A stretch of DNA of 64,000 bases from Halichondria panicea (GCF_963675165.1 NC_087383.1:3502979-3566978); one strand, 5' to 3'. Positions 12,201-23,211 are shown, counted from the stretch's first letter. Notes: a model not told the origin generated them from the sequence alone. A program made the numbers and translations.

Positions 12201-12651
12201 AAGTGCATGAATCAAGGCTAAAAGTTTATACTGACGTAAAAATGGTAGGTAGATGGTAAAATTAGCTCTAGAAATTTGGTGCTCATATAAGGAAACCAAA
12301 ACAACACAAGAGCCATAACAATAGACTAGTTGATCGTGTTGATGATCTAGCGCTATTTAATATTTAATAACAAATATAGCATTTTTGGCCGGCTCTGAAC
12401 GACTTTACTTCTCTACCTTGGATTTTTCCCTCCACAGGTACAGTTTGCTCTGGAACTGACTTGAACAATTCTCCCCTGACACTGGTTGTGGATATGGATA
12501 ATCTTATCCATGGCCTCTGGGGAGGGGAGGGATAGAATTGAGCAAGTTAGAGTAGCTCTACTTAGTCTAAACTCATGCAACTTACTAGGATGACCTGAAG
12601 AGATGTTCTAAGAGAATTGTAAGACCTCTGCTTGAGCAACACACTTGCCAT
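6260..12651 (-). CDS. BCO: Carotenoid cleavage oxygenase, BCO1/BCO2 type, copy A
   Basis: Predicted Fe(II) dioxygenase that cleaves the polyene chain of carotenoids or apocarotenoids; which bond is cut cannot be read from sequence. Exons in transcript order: 12595-12651, 12417-12516, 11910-12038, 11462-11591, 11108-11264, 10870-11002, 9107-9185, 8911-9046, 8746-8851, 8444-8592, 8177-8282, 8026-8108, 7127-7241, 6260-6423. The product is 547 aa, the normal length for the family. All four iron-ligand histidine motifs are present: AHPH (about residue 206), SHSFG (261), LHHINAYED (334-335) and VHGIFVP (537). The first exon encodes [19 protein letters not shown], basic and without acidic residues, which suggests mitochondrial import as in vertebrate BCO2. 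The intron after exon 3 has a GC donor. It is nearly identical to copy C in many exons. Confidence 0.93.
6592..7035. mobile_element. ITR element in the last intron of oxygenase A
   Basis: The left end, CCGTATATAGCGGGTAATTTTC, is mirrored at the right by CCCCCGAAAATTACCTGCTC followed by an AT run. The same ends bound a shorter element at 24984-25174, and degenerate relatives occur near 17283-17460 and 50815-51035. The extra interior (about 6690-6950) is absent from the shorter copy. No transposase reading frame was seen. Confidence 0.6.
9316..9523. mobile_element. 208-bp MITE with perfect inverted ends
   Basis: It begins TACCTTAAGGTGACATATTT and ends with the exact inverse, in the sixth intron of oxygenase A. 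The perfect terminal inverted repeat is 22 bp. The inside is AT-rich and non-coding. The outermost bases resemble those of the element at 29579-29696, where the end core is TTAAGGCGAC. Confidence 0.8.
10344..10855. mobile_element. ATGCCTCGGTG-ended element, first copy
   Basis: It begins ATGCCTCGGTG and ends CACCGAGGCAT, an 11-bp inverted terminal repeat, inside the sixth intron of oxygenase A. A close copy lies at 36166-36721, upstream of the second CatSper2 gene, and degenerate copies at about 20270-20795 (intron 9 of oxygenase B) and 36770-36960. The right end carries a TGCGCATGCGCA palindrome. No protein was recognised. Confidence 0.7.
11675..11886. mobile_element. GTATTACTAGAATG MITE, first copy
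   Basis: Terminal inverted repeat GTATTACTAGAATG / CATTCTAGTAATAC; with one mismatch it extends to TAC-C/T-GTATTAC. The flanks carry TA dinucleotides, consistent with a TA target duplication (Tc1/mariner-type, inference). The element lies in the intron between exons 3 and 4 of oxygenase A. A second copy is at 33678-33888, and an older inverted copy at about 16228-16480. Confidence 0.8.
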
Positions 12652-13163
12652 AATCAGCTCAGAGGAAGAGGTCAGACATCACTTGACCTTTTGCTGACAT
12701 TCCCGGCAGCCAAATTGCTTTTCGTTTTTTGCTGACTGAGAATGGCTTGTATTTAGTCTCATGAATCAGCCGCACTTTCCAAGTGCGGCTAATTCATGAG
12801 ACTAGCTTGTATTATGTCTAGCCTCGATCCCAGGCCGCTCTTCCTCTTCAGGCCGGGCTAGGGCCGGGGAGGCTAGTGAAGGAGGCTAGTATTATGCGAC
12901 ACCAAACACAACTAAAGTCTATTTGTGTTGATTGACCTTCATAAAGTTGTCATAACTTTGTCATACTTTACTGTAAGTTTCATATACCATTGGATTCCTT
13001 GTTAAGAAAGCGCTTCTATTTAATGTAGAGCTGGTAAGCTCCAACCAGCTAAAAGTATAATAGCATTTCCATGTAAAAGTCCCAGGCATACTTGTCCACC
13101 ACATAAAGCATAAATAAATTGACCACATAACTTCCGGGGTCGAACTCAACGCGAAGAGACTAT

Positions 13164-14058
13164 CAGTCTGCCCTAAGACCCCCAAGTTTTCAGTATTTGC
13201 AAGACAAGACAGGAAATACATACCGCAAGTATTTTAATGGCATTCATAAGGATGACATCACAAAAACATTGTTTTAATGAAATTCATAATTATATAATGA
13301 GATTCATAATGATGCACCCTACAACTCTGTCAGATTGTAGTGAAGGGTGATTTTTTCTGAATTTCCAAAGCTCATAACACAGACCATTTACTGAACTAGA
13401 ACTTGTTACTAGGAGATAAATTAGTTCAATATGGAATGTATTGACTCAGCAAGTTTGGACTGGATTGAGATAGTGTGAACAGCTTGCGCAAACTCTCAAA
13501 GTTAGCTCATTCTGAATAATCTCTGTGGTTGGTGGAACTCATGGCTGCATATCTCCAGATGTGAATGGAACCAGAGACTGCCTAAAGGATCAACTAGTGC
13601 ATCTGATGCATGTGCATGCTTAGCAGCAAGCTAGAAGGCTTGAAGTCATTCATGAAGTGTTCTATGCTATTGCCAAGTTGTGTATTTATTTCAAAGTTTG
13701 TGTAACTGCTTTGCAAACACCATTCATTTGTATGGCATTTACCTTGAATATGTTGTAATTTAGATCCTTTTGATTTGATCAACCAATTTTTAGCTTGCTA
13801 CGTTGATGGTGAACAGCTTGCTCAAACTCTCGAACTTTCCGCAATCGTTTTCACAACTTAATGCCAGTTTGACCCAAATTCATATTTTAAAGTGTTTATC
13901 GTATGTTAAACTGTCTTCTTATTACATATTTCAACTTAGATAGCTCTAAAAACCTTTACTTTTATCAGAAACAAAGAAAAACTGTTCTCATTAATATATT
14001 CATGAGGCAACTTGTAGCACTTCCTGTCTTACAACATTTGGGGTCTTAGGGCAGACTG
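13164..14058. mobile_element. 895-bp non-autonomous transposon with 19-bp ITRs
   Basis: It begins CAGTCTGCCCTAAGACCCC and ends with the inverse GGGGTCTTAGGGCAGACTG. Flanking sequence on both sides (CATAACTTCCGGGGTCGAAC on the left, TTAGTTGTCAACAGATTC on the right) is found contiguous at 25329-25385, which is the empty site. TAT lies on both edges. The interior has no convincing transposase frame. Confidence 0.85.
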
Positions 14059-14065
14059 TATACTT

Positions 14066-14530
14066 TAGTTGTCAACAGATTCAGCGACAGAAACCGTGCA
14101 GAAGCATTGTCTCATGAATCAGTCGCCCTCTATAACATAGATTCGTGATTAGGCCGCCTAACTTTTAGAGGGCGGTCTAGTCGGATTTCTTGTTTCTATA
14201 TACGCTTTTAGTGTTCCCCCGGCCAATCCTAGCAACTTTTCATATAGCGAATATTTTTGTGGTGCTTGTTCAATTGTAGTCTCATACTATATCACAGTGA
14301 CCCTAAATTTTGTACTCCTTTGTTTATCATGATCTACACAGCCCGTCTGGCCACGCCCTAGCTCCCTCAACGGCTCAACCTTTGTAAAAGGAGGCTGGGT
14401 AATTGTATGCCCTAGATCCAGAGCCCTAGAGCAGAGAACCTATAGAGGCACAAAATTAATATCAAATACCATGCACACACGTACCCCACAATTATAAAAA
14501 GTAGATCTACAGCTTTGTTCAATGCTAGAG
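14066..14530. repeat. 3' flank duplicated between oxygenases B and C
   Basis: The sequence from TTAGTTGTCAACAGATTCAG up to the stop codon of oxygenase B is repeated, with small indels, at 25372-25822 next to the stop codon of oxygenase C. It is absent beside copy A. The shared block shows that the 3' ends of B and C come from one duplication or conversion event. Confidence 0.85.
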
Positions 14531-14532
14531 GT

Positions 14533-17500
14533 TCACTCCAGGGCTGAAGCAGGTACAAATATGCCGTGGACATCTTTGTGCCACTGAATGCCTGGAAACT
14601 CTACTCTTGCCATCTCTGCCATTGTCCTGGCATCCAGCACCAGCAGGAACGGTGGCTGACTCTCATCCACACGGAGAACAGCCGACAATATCAATCCTAT
14701 TAACAAAGCAATTAATAAGAGGTGTAACATCACAAAATTTATGAATATTTGCATGCATGGTATAAAAAAAATCTTTTCTACAATTAATGTTGTAACAATT
14801 TGCTATAATTATAACCGGCTATTGGCCCACATAATGTTGTCGTAACTTGTCATACTTTCATATCATACATGCACGCATAATAGTTATAGACACAGTTTAG
14901 GAAATTTCTACATGGAAGCCCAAAGGGCTGGTTGTAGTATCCCGAACGTAGTGAGGGTTCTATAGCCCTGAGGGCTTCTAAGTATTATTTAGAACACACC
15001 TAGCCAAGATTAAGTGTTTTAATCTGCGTGCCGAGGATGGCCTCGAGGTTAACGTGGTGCTCGAGGCGCAGCCGAGAGCATTACGTAACCGAGAGGCCAT
15101 CCGAGTGCACCAGATTAAAACACGTGACTTGGCTAGGTGTGTTCTAAAGGATTTAGTGCTGTCACGTGAGCTCTAGCCTCGTGGCAGCTAGATCTAGCTA
15201 CATTTTAAATCAGTTGCTGCGCTGGTGGCTAGCTAGCTAGCTAGACGTAATAGCAAGTTTTAGTAGGTTTGTAGATCCAGTAACTGATGCAAAGGAGAAG
15301 GAGATACTATCTAAAGCTATCTGGACTGACTGGGCATGTTCTCGACTTATTTCTCCTGCTGACCAACAGTCCCGATCCCACTACTGGATATGCCTCCAGC
15401 TGATCTGGCTTACTGGATGGGAAACTTTGTGCGCAAACTATATGGCAATGAGTATCTGGTTTGCTCTTTTGGAACGCTATGATATTCAAAGCACCTTTGA
15501 TGAAACGATTATATGGATCTGGCTTAGGTACAGGTACGTACATCTTCGAAGCAAGCTGAGTCTATTTCTCCAGACGAAAAAGCGATGCTATGGTCAAGTC
15601 AGCAATTCGGTACACTTACTACACATGAAACAAGTCGAAACGATAACATTCAACTTTCTAATACTTTTCAGCTTTGCTTGTGTACGTATTCAATCTGCTT
15701 GTATTATTATTATAATTATGATGACATTCAGATTCAATCTGCTTGTATTATGGTTGTTTGATAAAAAGTGTGCATTAACAAACCTACTTAAAGCACACTT
15801 AACCAACTTAAAGCACACTTAAGTGTGGATTAAGTTATTTAATCCATGGTCACCTGACTGCTTTCAGATAAGCTGATTGGCTGGAGATCATGTGATCAGC
15901 ACTAAATCAGGTAGAAACTTCCTAAACAGTGTCTAAGCATTTTAGATCATAGCAACCATGAGTCTCTAGCGAATCAGATTTGAATGTTCTTATCTAATCT
16001 TTGCTACATGATTGTCTAAGTGTTGTCACTTTATACTTTATGAGAAGAATCGGGAATATAGAACACAATTATTTTATCAGGGCCTATAGCTAGAAATCGA
16101 GGCAAGTAGACTGAGTCAGATCAAGCTACTTCCAATTAGATGCGACTCTCTAAATATGCAACATTGACCTCCAAAAGAAGCGACCTCTGGCTTCGTAATT
16201 ATTAAAAAGTGTCACCTTAATTAGAGGTATTACGGTACTAGCGGGTGGAAAACCGTTGTAGATATATCCAAATCAGCAGAAAATTTGACCCTTTGCGATC
16301 GAATTATTGCGTTCTGGCAATAATTATGATATCGTGTCAATACGAGATTTTATTGTTACGAAGTGATCAACGCAATCAAAACCTCTCAACAAAGACCACC
16401 TCTTTATATATATAACGGCCAGGCTGTTTCCCATTGGTGGAGGTTCCACTGTAATTATGTTTGATGCTCACTATAGTAATCATATAGACAATAATGCTTT
16501 AGAGGTGATAAGCTTCAAAACCAGCTAAAAGTTAGCATTTTACATGACTGTATAGAAGTTCCTGCATGGCATACCGTAGCCTCGATTCCAGGCCGCATTA
16601 AAATATGGCCTGGTACCTATTGCATGGGTGATAGTGCGCATCCGCTTTAAATTACCCAGAATAATTATGGGTAATTGTACTACAAACGTAAAACCTTAGT
16701 AAATTATACAGGAAATTAGTTCGTTTACTAAGAATATGTTCCGTAATACTTTATCTCCATGACTGAGTTCCGTGAAGCTGTGGCTTATGCCGTCTATTGC
16801 GTTGGTCTAGAAGGCTTGAACACTATAGTTTTAAGACAGAAGAGGCTCTCATCTACGTCTAAGATGGTCCTATAGCCAGGTTGTCTTCGCAAGTAGCAGT
16901 TTGAGGCACCATACACTTCCCATAGCCTGTACAGATTCAAGGTAAGGCATCCTGACCATACAACCGTCATAGAGGTAGATGAGAGCCTCTTCTGGCTTCA
17001 GACTAGTGTGAAAGCCTTCTGGAACAACGCAATAGAGAGCTAAACTGATGTACATAGATAGAAAATAGATGAGGGAAAGAAAAGAGGAGATTCCCCAGAT
17101 TCTGGAGAATAAACTAAACGCATGTCACCATGCATGGGTATACCAGGCCGTATTTTAATCGGCCTGGAATCGAGGCTAGGCATACCGTGCAATCAAGCAT
17201 AATTGACCACATTATTACTTTTGGGGCCAAAATCAACGCATGCAAATAGACCTATAGTTTGCATACTCATTTCCTGGGTCATATACCATAAAGCGGGTTA
17301 TTTTCGTATGGTGGAAATGTTCGTATATTTCGTATTGTATATAGGGCGTCATACGGAAATTAAATTATTTTACCGCAATACGTATGTTCAACTATCCTAA
17401 GCTGTACGAATATTATTGTATATTTAATTGGGAAAATTACCCACCATACACATACGGTACCATGTAATATTATAATGGGAAAATTAAATGAGACATTTGA

Positions 17501-20500
17501 ATTGAATTGGCGGTTTCTAATTTGGCGTCTCAGGCGTGGCGACTACAGCGCACTATGCATGCATCCAGCTCAAAAGAGGGAGAAACTCCCACTCACGGCT
17601 GGCCCGGGGTATTTCACATACAAAGCAATACTCTTGGTGGGTGTGGTTTCCTGGCATTGAACTGCGAATATATTACAACCACGAACATTTCTTCTGAGGG
17701 CTTTCGAGCCAAATAACTGCTATACGGGCTGACACTACAGTGTATAAAATAATGTCACAGCTAGGAGTTTACCGTCATCTTCCCCAGAGCTCTCTGGCTT
17801 GCCAACAAAGACAGGTTCAGACATACTGCAGCCATCCTCCGACCATGTTAGGCATTTCTTGGTCTTCAGGTCTGTCTTAATGAGATCCTATACAATATGT
17901 AATTATACAGTCACAGCTACATTACAACTAGGACATGAATAATAAAGTAAGTAAAATGCTAGCTATAAGCAGCAAGTATAACAGGAGCTAGAGGCATGTT
18001 GAAACTTTTAGAACTAAGAACGGAGTTTTAGTAATGTATGAGACATAATTCATTGTATAGGATCACATGAAAGAATTAAGCCTGGAGTCTTAGAAATAAT
18101 GTATGGCTCCTGTGGTATGTTCTGGGGCTAGGATCAGGGAAAGTAAAAGAGGCCAACAATCATAATTCTATAGCTTTCTACTTTTATTAGTGACCCTGTT
18201 CCATTGTTCCTGGGTACGGGATCACTTCAGCTGTAAATACGTCGGACCTACCTCAAAGGCCAGGTGTATATATAGCTATCTAGCCAACGCTTTTTAGCTT
18301 TAACATTAAAATCTACCACTATTAATGTACCTTGTTGTGTGAAGGCTATCCTATCCGTGCTGTAAATGCAGCGCTGTGGAATCCAGGTGAGTAAACTCAT
18401 GCGTCACAAACAAACAAACGGACTACTGTGGCCACCCATGCGTGCCTCAGGTAACAAACCAGACAACTATACCATACCCGCTGACCGTGGCACGGCCTCG
18501 GGTATAACTAAGCTATGAGAAACCACTATGAAGGATACGGCCCTTCCTATATAGTACCGTAGTCGGCAGTGTTACGCACTTGGGAACTATAGTGTTGTTA
18601 AGAATAAGGATAAAGAAAATAAGAAGCAAAATAATAGTAAAGAATTTTACTTCATGTCATATCAATGCCAAGCCTATTTCCATGGTCCCCATAATTTATG
18701 GCTAAATGAGGACAACACAGAGATGCATTAATTGTGACTGGTCATCTTTATCATTACAAGTGAGTCAATCATTGAAGTATACGAATGATCCCTAAAGCGA
18801 TTAATGCTTCAAATATGAAAAACTGGAACACATAATAATATTATAACACAAGAATTAATAGATTTGCCGAATTGTAGATTCATTAGTACGTGTATAATTA
18901 TTAATTTGAACCCCCTTTTTCTACAACTATATACAGACTGATATGACTGTTGAACTATTGAACAATTGGACGACACTCTTAATAAGAAAATATCTAAAAT
19001 TTGATCATCACAGAATTGTGATTTAAAAATAGACGCATTATGTCATGTGCATGTATAGATAGATGTATACTAACCGTGAAGAGCTGATTCAATCCGTACA
19101 CGAACTGATAAGGTCTCCCATTGCACTTCCGGTAATTGATTTGTGGCAATTCAAACGCTGCATGCATATTATATAATGTTGACTGAGGTACAGATGCTAC
19201 ATATGCAGTGCTGATTTATACCTTTCTCTGAAATAGTACCATGATGACACATGATGCTGCCGTCTTCTTGAAATTGGGCAGTAGCTTCAGTGTAATCTAA
19301 AGTTACGAGGTTAGTCTTAGTAGGATCCTGCACAAAGGAAAGAAACAGCTCCTAAACGTGTTAGACATTGGCCATTAATTACTTCCCTGCTAGCCTATAA
19401 TTATATATGTATTATAATGAACCAGTATAAAAATTCGATACACATGCAGTGCCCAATCTTGTTAATTAACATACTCTGCAGAGGGTCCTAAAAACACTCC
19501 AATACCAAACCTTATATATATATAGTAACTGTAAACTAGCCAGCTATACCTGCAGTTCGTGAGCGATGGGAAGAACGTAGCGTCTGGGCTCCACTTTGAT
19601 TTCTTCCAGAAGAAAGTTTGAGCTCAGGTCATTCAAACTTTGTACATAGAAAGAGTCGTACACTCGCCAGTCTCTGTATGCACATCCATCCAGCACAATG
19701 TGCCCTATATACAAACAGCACGTCAGAATAATAACAACTTGAGGAGGGTGCTATCAAGCTTGCAAAACACCACTATTTGTATAATTATGTTGGTGCATGC
19801 ACGGTATACCTTATTACGTAATATTTACTACAATTTAAACCATAAATTGCTGCTGTCAAGTTGTACTTTGTACTCTAGCATTTAGCCTTGTTCATGTGAG
19901 CCCCACCCATTTTTTACTCACTTTAGAAAAAAAGCTGCACTGTTTGACAGCAGCCATTACTTTTAGACTTTGAACTGTAGACATCCTTTTCAGCAACAAT
20001 CGTGGTTGATCATTTCTCACTCTTTGAGTTTCCTCGTGATTTTTCCTGTATCACAGTTGGCACAGCAACTATGAAGTCAATTAGCATGAATGCTTGCTAT
20101 AACTTAGCTACAGTTTGTAGAATTGTTCAATTACATAATATATATAATATTATAGCGAAAGAGAACCAGTTTCTATTTTAGATCTAGCCTGTCTAGCATC
20201 TTAGCTAACCAATTTGTCTATACCGAGAAAGGGCTCAAACAATATACATTCTGAAAACGCCACAGGTGCTGATGCTTTGGTGCATGGTTGTGTCAAAGCT
20301 ACATAAAGCTACTAGCTAGCTAAAGACAATTATCATGATGTACATTTTTACAATTGCATACAGGAAAAATCACGGGGAAACTCGAAGAGTGAGAAATGAT
20401 CAACAATGATTGTTGCTGAAAAGGATGTCTATACAGTTCAAAGTCTAAAAGTAATGGCTGCTGCAAACAGTGTAGCTTTTTTTCTCACTCTTGCAGCTAC

Positions 20501-23211
20501 CAACAGCTAGCGTTCTACTAACTATACTAACTAAAGTAGAGTATCAACACTCTATGAACAAATTTTACTATATATACTCTTCTGAAAAAGCTGCAATTCC
20601 AAGTAAGCAAAACTAGGAATAACTCGACAATAAAACATTACAAATCCAAGATTGAAATCCAAGAAAACATACATGACTATAGAAGCTCTTTCTTGAACTT
20701 CATTGATCCTCGAGCCACCGTATAGCTGTCTGTACAGACACAGACACACATTATAAACCGTATATATATACTCGCTGCGCATGCGTACCTGAGGCTAATA
20801 GTATGCAGCTGCATGCTTAAGTGAGCACAAGTTATAATACTGTATACCATTGTCCTCAAAAGCATTAATGTGATGCAGGATAACAGCAGGAGGAGCAAAG
20901 AACTTTCCTGGGAGCACATTACCACTGCTCTTCTCCACAACGTAAAATCTGATCTGAGGGACGAAACAATCAAAATAAGTCACAATTCTATTAAGCACTA
21001 CAATTTACACATACATAATATACAATCATACATAACCCATGTACATGCATGTAGCAGGTTCCATACATTTCGCGAATTTCAACAGCTAAAATCCCAAAAC
21101 TACGTGAGTGCTAAAAATAATCAATAGCAAATTATACCTCAAACTATCAAAAATTACTCGCTATAGATCATTCATTTAAGTCTTAGAGAGCAAACAAATC
21201 ATCTCACCATTTCAGTATCATCCCAAGCTAGCAGTTCGTCTCCTAGGGTTTGCTTGTTGAGAAGTTTGTTAGTCAAAACCTTCTGAATGTCCAGATGGAC
21301 AGGTTGCTCAAGAAACACGAAGTAATTCTCTGTAGCACCAAAACTGTAGAAAAGAACGTAGTGTAACTAAAGTACGTACCTAACTAAATTTAGGGGGAAA
21401 CCAGCAAAACTTTACGACACTATAATTATAGTAGCCACATGCACCTGTGATTGTATCCTGGCTTTAGCTTGTTCTTGGGCTCTACTGTACACAAAATACT
21501 GGCTTTATCCATCAGATGCTCACCTACAAAACACCTACAGTAAGTTAAATACATGTATACACTGAAAAAAGAGAAAAACCTTTTCCAGTAGGAGGTATCT
21601 TGATAATGGTGTACCCAGAAGGAGAGCTCCCAAGGTTGTACACAGTTCCATCATCATCAATGTGTGGATGAGCAGAGGCCGAATTAACAGCTACATGCTT
21701 AGAGAGCTGAATCTGAAAATGAAATTATCGTATTACAGTAGAACCTCGATTATCCGGCCGGCCCTCGATTATCCGGAACCTCGATTATCCGGCTTGGCAG
21801 TTTTCGTTTTAATCAGATTACATAATTCAGAAAATGGGCGTGTCCCTCAAATGCGCATGCGCGTTGCAGCTGTTACCATGGAGACATGCCTGCTTTTCTT
21901 TTGCGCATGCACAGACAACATGTGGCACTGCTGTTCATCAATAAAGTGGGTGGATCAAGGCGTGGTTTATCTATTCGATTATCCGGCAAATTCACTTATC
22001 CGGCCTGCTTCTGGAACGAAGGTGTCCGGATAATCGAGGTTCTACTGTACTGCAATGTTTTATACATGCAAACTTGAATAGATTTCCAAAACAAGAACGT
22101 AAGAACCTACACTTATATACATTATGTACTTTTATGACATCACAATCCTTAATCGCAAAGTTAAACGGCAAAATTTTTGCTTATTTATTTATTGCTCGCA
22201 AAATAATCATTGATACGGGGGGCAGGCGTAATAATTACACACTCATACCTTTTGCTGAGAGTCAAGTGTTTCTGGGGAGAAGACGTGAATAAAATCACTT
22301 TCTGTGGCTGCAACGAACTTGTCTCCAGCAGGGTACACGTTAATGAAGCAGTTATCATTCATACCACTTGTATGGTCAGTCAAAGACGTAAAATAAGACT
22401 GAACCCTGAGAGGAAAGTATACATGTAAGTTTTGTTTCATTTGTGATGTATTAATACAACATTTCGTTCTATAGCGTCGTCTGACAATTTTACTTGCTAC
22501 AATTTCAGTGTGAACCTTTGGAACATGGTTTTGCAAGGGTCTGGCACTGCTGCGGTCCCAATCGAACTCATCACCATTCTTTTGGCAGCCATGTTATTGG
22601 TGTAGTAATCACTCCGTAAGAACTTACTGGAGTACATTACTTTTCCTGAGTGTACAAGATGGAGAAGTTAATTGACAAGGTAATTAGATCAGTCATGCAG
22701 TTCAAAGAGAGTAGCATTATACCTGACTTTATTGTGAAGCTGTGCAGTAAAGCCATTCCATCAAACCAATGGTTCAGTTTAGTGTCTCCAATTTCTAATA
22801 GACCTGGCCCATTTCTGATCAGCTTGCCACTCAGCCAGTCAGGCAAAGATCCTACATGCAAATGAAGCAATTGGTAATGAATGCACTCGTTAATAAGAAA
22901 AATAAAGACACAGACAACACAGGAACGTAGACAAAATGTCCTATAATTATAGAACCAGTCTCGGTTAGGACCCCCTCTTTTATAACGCCTATATCTACTA
23001 CATGTACCATATACAATGTTTCTAGTTATTTTTTACTGGTGCTATATTGATTAAAACAATTACGGTATATCTGATCGATGCATGATAATACATTATTTTA
23101 TCCGACAGTAGATCTAGACTCACCTTTGATCTTCCCTTCTAAAGGTACACTTTGCTCTGAAACTGACTTGTACAGCTCACTCATCTCACTGGTTGTGGAT
23201 ATCCATGCTCT
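14533..23211 (-). CDS. BCO: Carotenoid cleavage oxygenase, BCO1/BCO2 type, copy B (first exon unresolved)
   Basis: Same predicted chemistry and exon plan as copies A and C, but more diverged. Exons in transcript order from the second: 23124-23211, 22723-22851, 22516-22645, 22249-22405, 21580-21712, 21445-21523, 21208-21343, 20848-20953, 19550-19704, 19222-19327, 19075-19157, 17773-17887, 14533-14696. The four histidine motifs are intact ([25 protein letters not shown]). Copy B uses a normal GT donor after exon 3. The equivalent of exon 1 was not found with certainty. An open frame ending at 23471 before GTGAGT would splice in phase and encodes a basic stretch (RSCARKTTLKVS) but lacks an in-frame ATG; the first in-frame ATG in exon 2 is at 23184. 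The last intron has grown to about 3.1 kb through nested insertions. Confidence 0.88.
14988..15148. mobile_element. Foldback element in the last intron of oxygenase B
   Basis: It begins TTTAGAACACACCTAGCCAAG and ends with the inverse, CTTGGCTAGGTGTGTTCTAAA. The symmetry continues inward with gaps (GATGGCCTCGAGG against CGAGAGGCCATC), so nearly the whole 161 bp can fold into a hairpin. Confidence 0.75.
15149..15910. repeat. Outer inverted repeat next to the foldback element
   Basis: GGATTTAGTGCTGTCACGTGAG at the left is mirrored by a segment ending CAGCACTAAATC near 15906. The 0.7 kb between shows no recognised gene. It may be a second element that shares an edge with the foldback at 14988-15148. 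Confidence 0.45.
16228..16480. mobile_element. Degenerate inverted copy of the GTATTACTAGAATG MITE with an insert
   Basis: Read in reverse, this stretch follows the interior of the element at 11675-11886 (motifs CAGCAGAAAATTTGACCC, TTGCGTTCTGGCAA and TTTGATGCTCAC). It is interrupted at about 16379-16455 by a dispersed repeat that also occurs near 5595. It is the oldest of the three copies seen. Confidence 0.6.
16577..17178. mobile_element. 602-bp MULE-like foldback with a 9-bp target duplication
   Basis: The ends are TAGCCTCGATTCCAGGCCG and its inverse. Both sides carry the same nine bases, GGCATACCG, a clear target-site duplication. Nine-base duplications are typical of Mutator-like elements, so that class is inferred. 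The interior contains a second long imperfect inverted repeat (motifs GAAGAGGCTCTCATCTACGT and GTAGATGAGAGCCTCTTCTG). Short end-only relatives occur at 37238-37273 and around 12816 and 30340. Confidence 0.8.
18037..18510. repeat. Member of the repeat family that fills 52790-55760
   Basis: Blocks such as AGTGACCCTGTTCCATTGTT, ACGGGATCACTTCAGCTG, TTGTTGTGTGAAGGCTA, CACAAACAAACAAAC and CGTGGCACGGCCTCGGGTA occur here in the same order as in the gene-free block upstream of the dehydrogenase gene. The copy lies in the intron between exons 12 and 13 of oxygenase B. Confidence 0.7.
19915..20490. repeat. Large inverted repeat in intron 9 of oxygenase B
   Basis: The stretch 19915-20055 (with TTGATCATTTCTCACTCTTT) is mirrored by about 20355-20490 (GAGTGAGAAATGATCAAC and GCTGAAAAGGATGTC). 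The right arm overlaps a degenerate copy of the ATGCCTCGGTG-ended element at about 20270-20795. One arm therefore probably represents an inverted fragment of that element. Confidence 0.65.
21736..22047. mobile_element. Pogo/Tigger-like MITE, first copy
   Basis: It begins CAGTAGAACCTCGATTATCC and ends GGATAATCGAGGTTCTACTG, with TA on both sides as target duplication. Ends of this form and a TA target are typical of pogo/Tigger elements. It lies in the intron between exons 5 and 6 of oxygenase B. A related copy is in the lamin gene at about 45387-45612. Confidence 0.85.

Larger units (their letters stand above)
12652..14532. other. Spacer between oxygenase A and oxygenase B
   Basis: No gene was recognised. 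The spacer holds a 49-bp hairpin at 12755-12803 (AGTCTCATGAATCAGCCGCA and its near-inverse). It also holds an 895-bp inverted-repeat element at 13164-14058 and a stretch 14066-14530 that is repeated downstream of oxygenase C. The promoter of oxygenase A should lie just above 12651, but no clear core motif was seen. Confidence 0.7.

Noticed and set aside
15427-15822. 131-residue open frame in oxygenase B intron 13
   Set aside because: It is AT-rich, without recognisable motifs or splice context, and lies between inverted repeats.
16870-17055. 61-residue reading frame inside the MULE-like element
   Set aside because: It runs through one arm of the internal inverted repeat and has no transposase motif.
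21662-22033. 123-residue reading frame through oxygenase B intron 5
   Set aside because: Most of it is the pogo-like MITE, including its two inverted ends; no protein family is recognisable.
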